Shown: piece by piece, positions 1-7,365 of the stretch
How the letters are laid out: each line of letters starts with the position of its first letter
How positions within the stretch are numbered: position 1 is the first letter of the stretch
Source: X23 sp050251575
GTDB lineage: Bacteria > Bacillota > Clostridia > SK-Y3
Direction of reading: 5' to 3'
Assembly (NCBI GenBank): GCA_050251575.1
Contig: JBFWMP010000103.1
Location: forward strand, 1-10,310
DNA length: 10,310 nucleotides
Notes under the pieces: model-generated
The model's database searches: none
What the model was told of the DNA's origin: nothing
Seen by the model: only the letters and a program-made list of their open reading frames with translations
Program-made: the position numbers and the translations under genes

Positions 1-167
1 ATACTGATTTTGATACAAGCGGTGTAATCACAGGTGAGGATAGTGTAGAAAATTTAGGGATTGATTTAATGAATATGCTATTGGATGTTGCAAATAGGAA
101 GAAGACAAAAGCAGAGATATTTAAAATGAATGAAGTAGGATTCGCTCGTCTTTGCAATTATGTATGA
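1..167 (+). CDS. C-terminal end of a UxaA-family (altronate/galactarate dehydratase-like) enzyme, 5' truncated by window edge
   Basis: An open frame enters from the left edge (first full codon at 3) and ends with TGA at 165-167, giving 54 residues. They begin TDFDTSGVITGEDSVENLG and continue with LLDVANRKKTKAEIF. This matches the C-terminal pattern of UxaA-family dehydratases as I know it: a D-F/D-x-(G/S) strand, a 'G-E-x-(S/M)-x-(E/D)-x-(L/V)-G' helix start, then 'LLxVAxxxKTKAE'. Members dehydrate sugar acids such as D-altronate or D-galactarate in the cytoplasm, usually in hexuronate catabolism. The metal-binding core lies outside the window, so the substrate cannot be told. The last residues (GFARLCNYV) differ from the common 'IFKxGVTL' ending, which lowers certainty. 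A strong terminator follows within 40 nt, so this gene closes its own operon and is not co-transcribed with the next gene. Confidence 0.62.
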   Translation, partial: TDFDTSGVITGEDSVENLGIDLMNMLLDVANRKKTKAEIFKMNEVGFARLCNYV

Positions 168-204
168 AAGTATAGAAGGACTTTTTAAAGTGTATTAGAT
201 GTAC

Positions 205-240
205 CCTTGACTTATTTAAAAATAAGTCAAGGTTTTTTTT
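205..240 (+). terminator. Rho-independent terminator of the UxaA-family gene
   Basis: A perfect 12-bp stem, CCTTGACTTATT (205-216) with AATAAGTCAAGG (221-232), closes on a 4-nt TAAA loop. It is followed at once by eight T (233-240) and more T after one G. It lies 37 nt past the upstream stop codon and separates that gene from the downstream operon. Confidence 0.93.
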
Positions 241-257
241 GTTTTTCACATCACATT

Positions 258-286
258 AGGAACTTTTACTGCTTTCTAACCGTCTA
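258..286 (+). promoter_or_regulatory. Candidate ECF-sigma-type promoter of the membrane/MoxR operon
   Basis: AGGAAC at 258-263 (core GGAAC 259-263) is followed after 17 nt by CGTCTA at 281-286 (core CGTC). GGAAC-like -35 and CGTC-like -10 elements spaced 16-17 nt apart are the general hallmark of extracytoplasmic-function sigma factor promoters. Transcription would start near 291-294, leaving a leader of about 20 nt that just includes the ribosome binding site at 296-304. I see no comparable sigma-A hexamer pair between the terminator and the gene. The motif is seen directly; the sigma assignment is inference. Confidence 0.45.
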
Positions 287-295
287 AATGAAATC

Positions 296-304
296 GGGAG
301 GGGG
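296..304 (+). promoter_or_regulatory. Ribosome binding site that fixes the start of the first operon gene
   Basis: GGGAGGGGG lies 7 nt before the ATG at 312. The in-frame ATG at 288 sits upstream of this site and has no Shine-Dalgarno sequence of its own. Starting at 288 would also place an MKSGGGID extension before a normal signal peptide. The site therefore decides for 312. Confidence 0.85.
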
Positions 305-311
305 TATAGAC

Positions 312-2798
312 ATGTTTATAAAAACAACAAAGAGTAAAATGCAATTGATTGTCCAAATACTTATCTTTATTTTCGTTTTGACGGCTATTTCCGTTTCCGC
401 CTATGCTGAGAGTGATTTGGAAATACTTAGCATCGATGGTGGATATGATGGTATATATAAAGTGGGAGGTTGGACTCCGGTTAGAATTAGTGTTAGAAAC
501 TCTGGTGAAAATTTCGATGGAGAAGTGCAAGTCATAGCAGACAGCCAAATGTATGAATTCAAATCTGCGTATGCGCAGCCCTTAAATCTGGCTAAGAATG
601 GAGAAAAACAGGTAACTATATATGTACCCATTAATCAGACGCGTGCATCTGTCGATGTTCAGCTTATTCAGAATCAAGAGATTATTACAGAACAAAAATA
701 TTATTTCAAGAAGACTCTGAATCCGAACACTATGCTCATTGGAGCATTAACAGATAGTATGTCAGGATTAAGATATCTATCGGGTGCAAACTTTGGTAAT
801 CAGAATATTTCTGTACAAGGAGAAATTGTACAGCTGAATGATGAGATTTTTCCTGTAAGTGATAAGGTTCTGAACAATTTTAATATAATATTGGTAAATA
901 ATTTTGATATAGCGACACTAAGCGAGGCAAAAAGACAAAGCCTGGTCAAGTGGGTAAATGATGGAGGATTGCTGGTATTGGGGGCCGGACCGAGTTATAA
1001 AAAGGTTTTTAACGGCTTACCGGAGGCGTTAAAAATTGTAGAAGTACGATCAGAAGCACAAATAACTCAATTTAACGCGTTACAGGAATATGCAGGTAAA
1101 ATTGAATCTAGTGCACCGTCCTCTATGAACATTTCTGTGTTTGATGTTCAAGAGGGACAAAAATTAGCAATGCAGGAGGACGTCCCATTAATTATTCAAC
1201 AAAAATTCGGGAATGGTTTTATCGGATGCTTTGCGTTTGATCCGGGATTAGAACCTTTTTCAAATTGGGAAGGCGTGAATCAAGCGGTATGGCAAAGACT
1301 TGCTAATGATACCATCAGTGGTTTTGTGACGGGAGAAAAGTGGAATCCTAAAATGCAATATGAATTTTATCATACAATGAATAATGCGTTAAGATATATT
1401 CCTTCAATTAAGATGCCTTCATTCTTTTTATTACTTTCATTTATTGGAGCGTTCATTATTGTTGTTGGTCCATTGAACTATCTTATATTAAAGAAGAAAG
1501 ATAAAAGAGAGTGGGCGTGGATTACAACTCCTATTATTGTTCTTTTATTCAGTCTGAGTATTTATATTATCGGATTTGGAACACGTTTTTCATCAGCAGT
1601 ATGCAGTATCGTATCCATTATCGAATTTGGAAATAATAGCAAAAGTGTTAATGTAACTGCTCATACAGGGCTGTTCAATCCTAATAGAGGAACTTTAAAG
1701 ATTCGCACCTCGAAAGATGTAGAGGTTGATTTCACTGCCAATCCTTATATAGATAGAGGATACGTGGGATCTTCTGAAGAGCAGCAAAAAAAAATCATAT
1801 CCAAGTTTACCTTAGGCGAGCAGCCGACAGTTGAATTTTATGAAAAAGGAATTTGGGATTTTAGCAGCTTTATTATGAATAAGAAGGTTAGCTTTACAGA
1901 TGGCATCCATAATAATATTGTCATATCCAATAATGCTATTAAAGGAAGTATCGAGAATAGTACAGGGTTTAAAATTCAAGATGCAGTTGTTGTCATAGGC
2001 AATAGCTATGCAAAGATAGGGGATATAGATATTGGAGAATCAAAAGAAGTCAATCAGCCTCTTGTTAATGTTGCCAACGCAAGAAATGATTACTATCAGT
2101 TTGTAAATAGCATTTTTGGCCAAGGTTCCCAACAATCGGGCATTAAGATTGATGATACATGGAGAGTAAATCAGCAGAGAAGGTCTATCTTTGAGTATCA
2201 CAATATGGTCCAGAGAAGCAAGTCGGGAGATAATAGCCAGCCTGTGCTTTATGGATGGAGTGACGTAGACTTGCAGTTTGATGTATATGCGAATGAGAAG
2301 CCGGCACAAAAATTTTATCAGAATCTTATTGTGCTTCCTATAGAGTTGAATTTCAATAAAGGAGAAAGCATTCAAATTCCATATGGATTTATTAAGAGTA
2401 AAGTGGATACTACAGAGGGAAGTGTAAGAATCAACTCAGATCCGTATAACAGAAACAGTGTTAATGTTGAAGGAAATGGGAAAGCAATCTTTAAATTCAA
2501 TATTCCTTCACAAATCCAAGCAGACACTTTCACGATTGATTGGTTTGCCATACACATGAGATTTCAAAGTAATATGAAATTGGCTATGCTTAATCAAAAA
2601 ACGCAGCAGTGGGATGAAATCACGACTTATTATCATGTGGATAAAGAAATAGTATCACAGTATATATCAGAGAATAATGAAGTGAAAATAATGTTTGATG
2701 CAAGCAGTGTTGAAAACCAGAATAATCCTGCACAAAGCAAGGGCTTTTTCGGAACGATACCTATGCCTGATATCGAGATGGAAGGAGTGGTTCAATAA
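312..2798 (+). CDS. Large secreted/membrane protein of a MoxR-ABC operon: signal peptide, extracytoplasmic domains around a two-helix hairpin
   Basis: This is an 828-residue protein of a family I cannot name. Residues 1-32 form a signal peptide: a basic start, the hydrophobic stretch LIVQILIFIFVLTAISVSA, and a likely cleavage after AYA. Residues 35-135 look like a beta-sandwich (GGWTPVRISVRNSG pattern). Residues 190-232 (NIILVNNFDIATLS...VKWVNDGGLLVLGAG) resemble the glutamine-amidotransferase-like Rossmann fold seen without catalytic residues in membrane proteins of MoxR clusters. Two transmembrane helices (about 369-393 and 403-422) are joined by a basic loop, KKKDKREWAW, which should be cytoplasmic. 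Both the N-terminal domain and the roughly 400-residue C-terminal region would then lie outside. No catalytic motif was recognised. It is first in the operon, and its TAA overlaps the ATG of the ABC ATPase by 1 nt (TAATG), which points to translational coupling. A role as sensor or envelope partner of the ABC pair is inference. Confidence 0.85.
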   Translation: MFIKTTKSKMQLIVQILIFIFVLTAISVSAYAESDLEILSIDGGYDGIYKVGGWTPVRISVRNSGENFDGEVQVIADSQMYEFKSAYAQPLNLAKNGEKQVTIYVPINQTRASVDVQLIQNQEIITEQKYYFKKTLNPNTMLIGALTDSMSGLRYLSGANFGNQNISVQGEIVQLNDEIFPVSDKVLNNFNIILVNNFDIATLSEAKRQSLVKWVNDGGLLVLGAGPSYKKVFNGLPEALKIVEVRSEAQITQFNALQEYAGKIESSAPSSMNISVFDVQEGQKLAMQEDVPLIIQQKFGNGFIGCFAFDPGLEPFSNWEGVNQAVWQRLANDTISGFVTGEKWNPKMQYEFYHTMNNALRYIPSIKMPSFFLLLSFIGAFIIVVGPLNYLILKKKDKREWAWITTPIIVLLFSLSIYIIGFGTRFSSAVCSIVSIIEFGNNSKSVNVTAHTGLFNPNRGTLKIRTSKDVEVDFTANPYIDRGYVGSSEEQQKKIISKFTLGEQPTVEFYEKGIWDFSSFIMNKKVSFTDGIHNNIVISNNAIKGSIENSTGFKIQDAVVVIGNSYAKIGDIDIGESKEVNQPLVNVANARNDYYQFVNSIFGQGSQQSGIKIDDTWRVNQQRRSIFEYHNMVQRSKSGDNSQPVLYGWSDVDLQFDVYANEKPAQKFYQNLIVLPIELNFNKGESIQIPYGFIKSKVDTTEGSVRINSDPYNRNSVNVEGNGKAIFKFNIPSQIQADTFTIDWFAIHMRFQSNMKLAMLNQKTQQWDEITTYYHVDKEIVSQYISENNEVKIMFDASSVENQNNPAQSKGFFGTIPMPDIEMEGVVQ

Positions 2799-3739
2799 TG
2801 CTGGTAGTTGAAAAACTTATAAAGAAGTATGGCAAATTTATGGCGGTAAATGAACTGTCACTGGAAATACCACAAGGACATATATTCGGATTCGTTGGGC
2901 CAAATGGTGCGGGAAAGACGACAACCATGAAGATCATTGCTGGGCTGATGCAGCCTACTGCCGGGAGAGTTTTGATTGATGACGTTGATGTTACGAGAAA
3001 TGTAAAGAAAGTTCGTGAAAAAATCGGATATATGCCTGACTTTTTTGGAGTGTATGACGATCTTAAGGTTGATGAGTATTTGGACTTTTACTGTTCTGCT
3101 TATCGAATCCCTGTTGATGAGAGAAAGAAATCCATTGATGAATTACTGGAATTAGTGGATTTGTCACATAAACGGGAAGTTTATGTTGACTCCCTTTCAC
3201 GAGGGATGAAGCAGCGGCTTTGCCTGGCGAGAAGTTTGGTGCATAATCCGTCTTTACTGATTTTGGATGAGCCTGCTTCAGGATTAGACCCTCGTGCACG
3301 GGTGGAGATGAAGGAGATATTAAAGGAACTGAAAAATATGGGTAAGACTATTCTAATTAGTTCACACATCTTACCTGAGCTGGCAGAGTTGTGTACATCC
3401 ATTGGTATTATTGAAAATGGTAAAATTATCGCTGCTGGAAGCGTGGATGAAATCATGCTTCAATCGTCTGCTTGCAAAACCTTCAAAATCAAGGTGTTGA
3501 ATAATATAGAGACGGCTATTAAGATTATGAAAGAGCAGCCTAATGTGGAAAGTATTCTAAAAAATGCAGATGACATAGAGATTGCTTTTAATGGTGATGA
3601 AGAAGAAGCATCGAAGCTTTTATACAGTTTGATTAGTAATCAGGTGAGTATAGCTTTCTTTGGAGAAGTTCAAAAAAATCTTGAAGATGTATTCATGAAA
3701 ATTACAAGGGGGGTAGCAGCTGATGAAGCTCAGAATTAA
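2798..3739 (+). CDS. ABC transporter ATP-binding protein (ABC-2/CcmA-like exporter type)
   Basis: A 313-residue cytoplasmic ATPase that should power the permease encoded next. All main ABC motifs are present: Walker A GPNGAGKT (34-41), signature LSRGMKQR (133-140), Walker B LLILDEP (153-159), D-loop SGLD (161-164) and switch histidine in SSH (H190). The Q-loop region reads IGYMPDFFGVYDDL, with Asp where Gln is usual; exporter-type ABC-2 ATPases often carry Asp or Glu there. After about residue 225 a C-terminal accessory domain of some 90 residues ends in LEDVFMKITRG, the usual tail of this subfamily. The start ATG overlaps the upstream stop, and AAGGAG (2782-2787) lies 10 nt before it. The 3' end overlaps the permease gene by 17 nt. 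The family is certain, but the exported substrate cannot be read from the sequence. Confidence 0.96.
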   Translation: MLVVEKLIKKYGKFMAVNELSLEIPQGHIFGFVGPNGAGKTTTMKIIAGLMQPTAGRVLIDDVDVTRNVKKVREKIGYMPDFFGVYDDLKVDEYLDFYCSAYRIPVDERKKSIDELLELVDLSHKREVYVDSLSRGMKQRLCLARSLVHNPSLLILDEPASGLDPRARVEMKEILKELKNMGKTILISSHILPELAELCTSIGIIENGKIIAAGSVDEIMLQSSACKTFKIKVLNNIETAIKIMKEQPNVESILKNADDIEIAFNGDEEEASKLLYSLISNQVSIAFFGEVQKNLEDVFMKITRGVAADEAQN

Positions 3740-4601
3740 TCCCGTATTGGAAAAGGAAGCAAAAACTAAGATGAGAGGCTGGAGGGCACCTGCACTTTTG
3801 AGTGTCTATCTTCTTTTGCTTGGTGGTGGGGCGGTCTTATACTTTATGCTCCAAAATTATAATAGATATGCTGCAGGCTTCGAACCAAGAAGTGCGCTGA
3901 ATGTTTATACCACGTTGGCAATGTTTCAGCTTGGTCTGCTGCTCTTTATCACTCCGGCCATTACTGCTTCAGCCATTAGTGGAGAGCGGGAAAGGCAAAC
4001 CTTGGATTTGCTTCTGTGTACCCGTTTGTCTTCCTGGTCAATCATTTTCGGAAAGCTTATGGCTTCGCTTAGCCATATTGTATTGCTGATTGTTGCCTCT
4101 ATCCCTGTTTTTAGTATGGTATTTCTATATGGAGGATTATCTCCTTTAGATGTTGCGACTATATTTTTATTTCAAATAGTTACTGCCTTTATGTTGGGAA
4201 GTGTTGGGATCTTTTTTTCATCCATATTTAAGAAAACAACAGTAGCAACGATTGTTTCGTATACATTTATTCTATTTCTGGCAGTTGGGACACTAATTGC
4301 ATTTGCATTTTACAGCCGTTTTAGCTATATGCTTTTTCAAAGAGAGCCTACACAATGGGAAGCGATGGCATTTTTGTGTATTAATCCCTTTGTGGGCATG
4401 GGAGCGATTTTGGATATGCAGACAGGATATTTTAATCTTGTTAGAAATATGTTAATGGTGCGCAGTCAGGATATCGGCAACCTGCCGTTGATTATTAATA
4501 TCAGCTTTAATATAGGTCTGGCCACAATATTATTATTTATTAGTACTTTCGTCATAAGACCTGTAAAAAGAAGAAGGAAAAAAGATAAGGTGATACCATG
4601 A
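3723..4601 (+). CDS. ABC-2 type transporter permease
   Basis: A 292-residue integral membrane protein with about six hydrophobic helices (near 23-43, 65-85, 110-134, 142-167, 174-197 and 254-277) and a strongly basic C-terminal tail, RPVKRRRKKDK. Between helices 2 and 3 lies ISGERERQTLDLLLCTRLS (85-103). This cytoplasmic amphipathic coupling segment (consensus 'SGEREKGTLELLLTTPLS') is diagnostic of ABC-2 permeases. It should pair, probably as a dimer, with the ATPase encoded immediately upstream. The ATG at 3723 lies inside the end of the ATPase gene, with AAGGGGGG (3706-3713) 9 nt before it. Its TGA shares the ATGA overlap with the next gene. No substrate can be inferred. It could export a substrate or, as suggested for some ABC-2 pairs in MoxR clusters, act mechanically on envelope partners (inference). 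Confidence 0.94.
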   Translation: MKLRINPVLEKEAKTKMRGWRAPALLSVYLLLLGGGAVLYFMLQNYNRYAAGFEPRSALNVYTTLAMFQLGLLLFITPAITASAISGERERQTLDLLLCTRLSSWSIIFGKLMASLSHIVLLIVASIPVFSMVFLYGGLSPLDVATIFLFQIVTAFMLGSVGIFFSSIFKKTTVATIVSYTFILFLAVGTLIAFAFYSRFSYMLFQREPTQWEAMAFLCINPFVGMGAILDMQTGYFNLVRNMLMVRSQDIGNLPLIINISFNIGLATILLFISTFVIRPVKRRRKKDKVIP

Positions 4602-6241
4602 ATATATCAGAACTGTATCGCATATTAAGACCTCTTAGATGGAGAATCTATCTAAACCGATTAATTAATTGCCTTCTTGCAGCAGGGTGTATTGGTTTCG
4701 GCGTTATTGCGGTTATCCAGATGATGTCAATCTTCATACCTATATCCTTCATGTTTGCTAAAGTTGTCATGATACTCTTGGTTTGTATCGCCGGAAGTTT
4801 TATTGCATCTGTCTTTTTGATGCCTGATTACATCAAAACCGCACAGCACGGTGATCGGCTTGGTTTAGAAGAGAGATTAACGACGGCTTTAGAATTAAAA
4901 GATGAGCAAAGTGCCATTGCAAAGATACAGCGTTTTGATACGATAAAAATAGTAAAATCGGTCAGTTTCCGGGACTTATATCCGGTAAAAGCAGATCATA
5001 GAAAGTTGATGCTTATTCTATGTATGATAGTAATAGCTTTTATATCGTCTATGATTCCAGCTGATAGCAAAGAAATCGCAAAGCAGCAGGAAAAAGTCAG
5101 GAAGGAAATAAAAAAGCAGGTCGAGCAGGTGCAGAAGGAACAAAAGAAAGTTTCTTCGAATCGTGAATTGACTGCAGATGAAATCAAAGAATTAAACTTG
5201 CAGCTTAAGCAGCTGGAAAAAGATTTACACAAGACCCGTAATCAGTCAGAGGCTATTAAAGCATTGGCAAGAGCACAAAATAAGTTAAGTGACATCCAAC
5301 AAAAACATATGGATAAGGACTTATCCAAACTGGGAGAAAGATTATCCCAGTTTGAGTCGACAAAAGAACTTGGAGAGGCATTGAAAAAAGGGCAGTATGA
5401 TGAAATAGAAAAAAGGCTTGAAGAATTTGCCGAGAGGCTTCAACAAATGAATGAGCAAGAATTGGAGAAAATGGCTGAAAGCATTGAAAAGCTGGCACAG
5501 GAGATTGCATCTAATCCTCAGCTTGCCGATGCACTACAGCAGTTGGCTCAAAGTATGCAAAGTGGGAATTCTTCGCAGCAGATGGCTAATCTGAGTGCAT
5601 TAATGAGTAGGATGGCTCAAAGTTCGGCCTTGAATCAGGCAGTTCAACAGCTGGCGTCTGCAATGCAGCAGTCAAGGTCAAGTATTTCGGGTGCGGCACC
5701 GGGACAACTGCAAAATCCTACGTTGGTGTCCGGTTTGAGTCCTTCTTCACAGGGGAGCACCGATGGTTCACAGAGCAGCGGTCAGGGAGGTAATGGCCAA
5801 GGAAATCAGCCGGGTTCTAACTCAGGGAGCGGTTCCGGAACCGGAAACGGACAAGGCAGCGGGAACGGAAGCGGTACAGGAGGAAGCGGTGCCGGAAGCG
5901 GAACCGGTAATGGCAGTGATAGCAGAGGTAGCGGCAGTTCTAGTGGTAATGGACAAGGAAAGGCACCTGGTGAAAAGCATGTAAGAGATTACGAGCAGAT
6001 ATTTACTTCAAAAAGATTAGGTGGAGAGGGAGAAGTATCGAATGTCAGCGGTACGCAAAATGACTCTGGACAGGTACAGCAGATAGAGGTGGATAACGGA
6101 CCAATCTTAAGGGGAGAATCCCTTCCGTACAATGAGGTATATCAGCAATATAAATATGAAGCAATGCAGAGTGTTCAAAGAAGTTCAATCCCAACAGGAA
6201 TGAGAAGCTTAGTAGAGGAATATTTTTCATCATTAGAATAG
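4598..6241 (+). CDS. DUF4175-like membrane protein with long coiled coil and Gly/Ser-rich linker
   Basis: A 547-residue protein. N-terminal helices lie near 21-43 and 52-74, followed by a cytoplasm-type segment with GDRLGLEERLTTALEL (85-100) and a third helix near 135-152. A highly charged, Gln/Lys/Glu-rich coiled coil fills about 156-310, and an Ala/Gln/Ser helix region runs to 360. A low-complexity Gly/Ser/Asn/Gln linker covers about 385-457. The C-terminal segment ends IPTGMRSLVEEYFSSLE. The 'LDxRLGLxxRLxTALEL' segment, the coiled coil and the 'IP...LVxxYFxxL' ending are the layout of DUF4175-type proteins found beside moxR in many bacteria; this is similarity by pattern, not a search result. 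Function is unknown, with scaffolding between the ABC pair and MoxR a reasonable guess. The start ATG overlaps the permease stop by 4 nt, with AAGGTG at 4587-4592. Confidence 0.88.
   Translation: MNISELYRILRPLRWRIYLNRLINCLLAAGCIGFGVIAVIQMMSIFIPISFMFAKVVMILLVCIAGSFIASVFLMPDYIKTAQHGDRLGLEERLTTALELKDEQSAIAKIQRFDTIKIVKSVSFRDLYPVKADHRKLMLILCMIVIAFISSMIPADSKEIAKQQEKVRKEIKKQVEQVQKEQKKVSSNRELTADEIKELNLQLKQLEKDLHKTRNQSEAIKALARAQNKLSDIQQKHMDKDLSKLGERLSQFESTKELGEALKKGQYDEIEKRLEEFAERLQQMNEQELEKMAESIEKLAQEIASNPQLADALQQLAQSMQSGNSSQQMANLSALMSRMAQSSALNQAVQQLASAMQQSRSSISGAAPGQLQNPTLVSGLSPSSQGSTDGSQSSGQGGNGQGNQPGSNSGSGSGTGNGQGSGNGSGTGGSGAGSGTGNGSDSRGSGSSSGNGQGKAPGEKHVRDYEQIFTSKRLGGEGEVSNVSGTQNDSGQVQQIEVDNGPILRGESLPYNEVYQQYKYEAMQSVQRSSIPTGMRSLVEEYFSSLE
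5753..5968 (+). repeat. Gly/Ser/Asn/Gln low-complexity coding repeat
   Basis: This stretch encodes residues about 386-457 of the coiled-coil membrane protein and is nearly all Gly, Ser, Asn, Gln and Thr. The heptapeptide GSGTGNG occurs twice exactly, encoded at 5831-5851 and 5894-5914 with different synonymous codons. The DNA is visibly richer in G and C than its surroundings. It most likely encodes a flexible linker. Confidence 0.8.
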
Positions 6242-6251
6242 AGGTGTATGT

Positions 6252-7232
6252 ATGGAGATCAATGGAAGTGACTTACAAGAATTTAATATTATGGTTAGAG
6301 AGATTGAAGAAGAAATTTCTAAGCATATTATAGGACAGAAGGATATCGTCAGACAGGTTTTAATATGCGTTTTTTCAGGTGGGAATGTATTATTGGAGGG
6401 TATGCCGGGATTAGGAAAGACGCAGCTTGTTAAAACACTTGGCAAGGTAATGGGATTAGATTTTTCGAGAATACAATTTACTCCGGATTTAATGCCGGCG
6501 GATGTTGTAGGAACAAATATTATCCAACGTGGTGCGGACGGTTCAAGTCAGTTTAGATTTGAAAAAGGCCCTGTTTTCAGCAATATTGTTCTTGCAGATG
6601 AAATCAACAGGGCAACGCCAAAAACACAAAGCTCTTTATTGGAAGCGATGCAGGAGCAGACCGTTACTGTTGGAAATAATACCTACTCCTTGCCACAGCC
6701 ATATTTTGTTTTAGCTACACAGAATCCTATTGAGATGGAAGGTACTTATCCGCTTCCCGAAGCACAGATGGACCGTTTTCTGTTTAAGTTAAATGTTCAA
6801 TTTCCCTCTCTGCAAGAGTTGCATGAAATCGTAAACCTTACTACCGGCGGAATGCATCAGGAGTATAGTCATATGACTTCAGGAGAAGAGATTCTTAAAA
6901 TGAGAGAAGTGATTCGGCATGTTCCTATTGCAAAGCCTGTAATGGAATATGCTTTAAAAGTGATTATTGCGACACATCCCGAAAACGAGGATTCACCCAA
7001 AGTGACTAAAGATTTCGTCCGCTATGGTTCAAGTCCCAGGGGTGCTCAAGCGATCATCAGTGCCGCAAGAGTGAAAGCTTTAATGGAAGGAAGATATAAT
7101 GTATCCTTTGAGGATATTAAATATGTAGCATTTCCTGCGCTCAGACATAGGATTTTCTTGAATTTTGAGGGCATGGCAGAAGGGATTAGTACCGATATGG
7201 TGATAAAAGAAATTATTGCTCATTTGGGATAA
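6252..7232 (+). CDS. MoxR-family AAA+ ATPase
   Basis: A 326-residue AAA+ protein of normal MoxR length. Visible motifs are GQKDIV (28-33) at the domain start, Walker A GMPGLGKT (50-57), Walker B VLADEINR (113-120), the MoxR hallmark TPKTQSSLLEAMQE (122-135), sensor 1 LATQNP (154-159), EGTYPLPEAQMDRF with the likely arginine finger R175, and sensor 2 YGSSPRG (258-264). MoxR ATPases are thought to act as chaperones that mature or remodel partner complexes, often with VWA or DUF58 proteins. The start at 6252 follows TAGAGGTG (6239-6246) by 5 nt, and the gene lies only 10 nt after the coiled-coil membrane protein. The usual DUF58 partner is not visible because an assembly gap begins 33 nt after the stop. 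Confidence 0.96.
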   Translation: MEINGSDLQEFNIMVREIEEEISKHIIGQKDIVRQVLICVFSGGNVLLEGMPGLGKTQLVKTLGKVMGLDFSRIQFTPDLMPADVVGTNIIQRGADGSSQFRFEKGPVFSNIVLADEINRATPKTQSSLLEAMQEQTVTVGNNTYSLPQPYFVLATQNPIEMEGTYPLPEAQMDRFLFKLNVQFPSLQELHEIVNLTTGGMHQEYSHMTSGEEILKMREVIRHVPIAKPVMEYALKVIIATHPENEDSPKVTKDFVRYGSSPRGAQAIISAARVKALMEGRYNVSFEDIKYVAFPALRHRIFLNFEGMAEGISTDMVIKEIIAHLG

Positions 7233-7265
7233 TAAGGTGAATTGGTTATCATAATGTATTCCACA
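7233..7265 (+). other. Possible first codons of the next operon gene, cut by the gap
   Basis: After the moxR stop, TAAGGTGA (7233-7240) resembles a ribosome binding site. It is followed by an ATG at 7254 reading M-Y-S-T into the Ns; an in-frame TTG at 7242 is less likely. There is no terminator here. A co-transcribed next gene, often a DUF58 protein in comparable clusters, would fit, but 12 coding bases cannot prove it. Confidence 0.3.
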
Positions 7266-7365
7266 NNNNNNNNNNNNNNNNNNNNNNNNNNNNNNNNNNN
7301 NNNNNNNNNNNNNNNNNNNNNNNNNNNNNNNNNNNNNNNNNNNNNNNNNNNNNNNNNNNNNNNNN
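7266..7365. other. Assembly gap of exactly 100 N
   Basis: One hundred consecutive N, the conventional placeholder for a scaffold join of unknown size. The true distance may be much larger. It removes the C-terminus of the minus-strand PHP phosphatase and any gene after moxR. Open frames reading through the Ns from either side are artefacts. Confidence 0.98.

Noticed and set aside
288..311. Upstream in-frame ATG at 288 as the start of the large membrane protein
   Set aside because: It has no ribosome binding site, precedes a strong one at 296-304, adds MKSGGGID before a normal signal peptide, and would lie before the predicted transcript start.
2040..2557. Minus-strand frames of 111 and 61 codons within the large membrane protein gene
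   Set aside because: No ribosome binding site or recognisable domain, and the sense frame is continuous and well supported.
5763..5984. 73-codon plus-strand frame inside the coiled-coil protein gene
   Set aside because: It is a frame-shifted shadow of the repetitive Gly/Ser linker, giving an artificial Ala/Glu/Val-rich peptide with no start signal.
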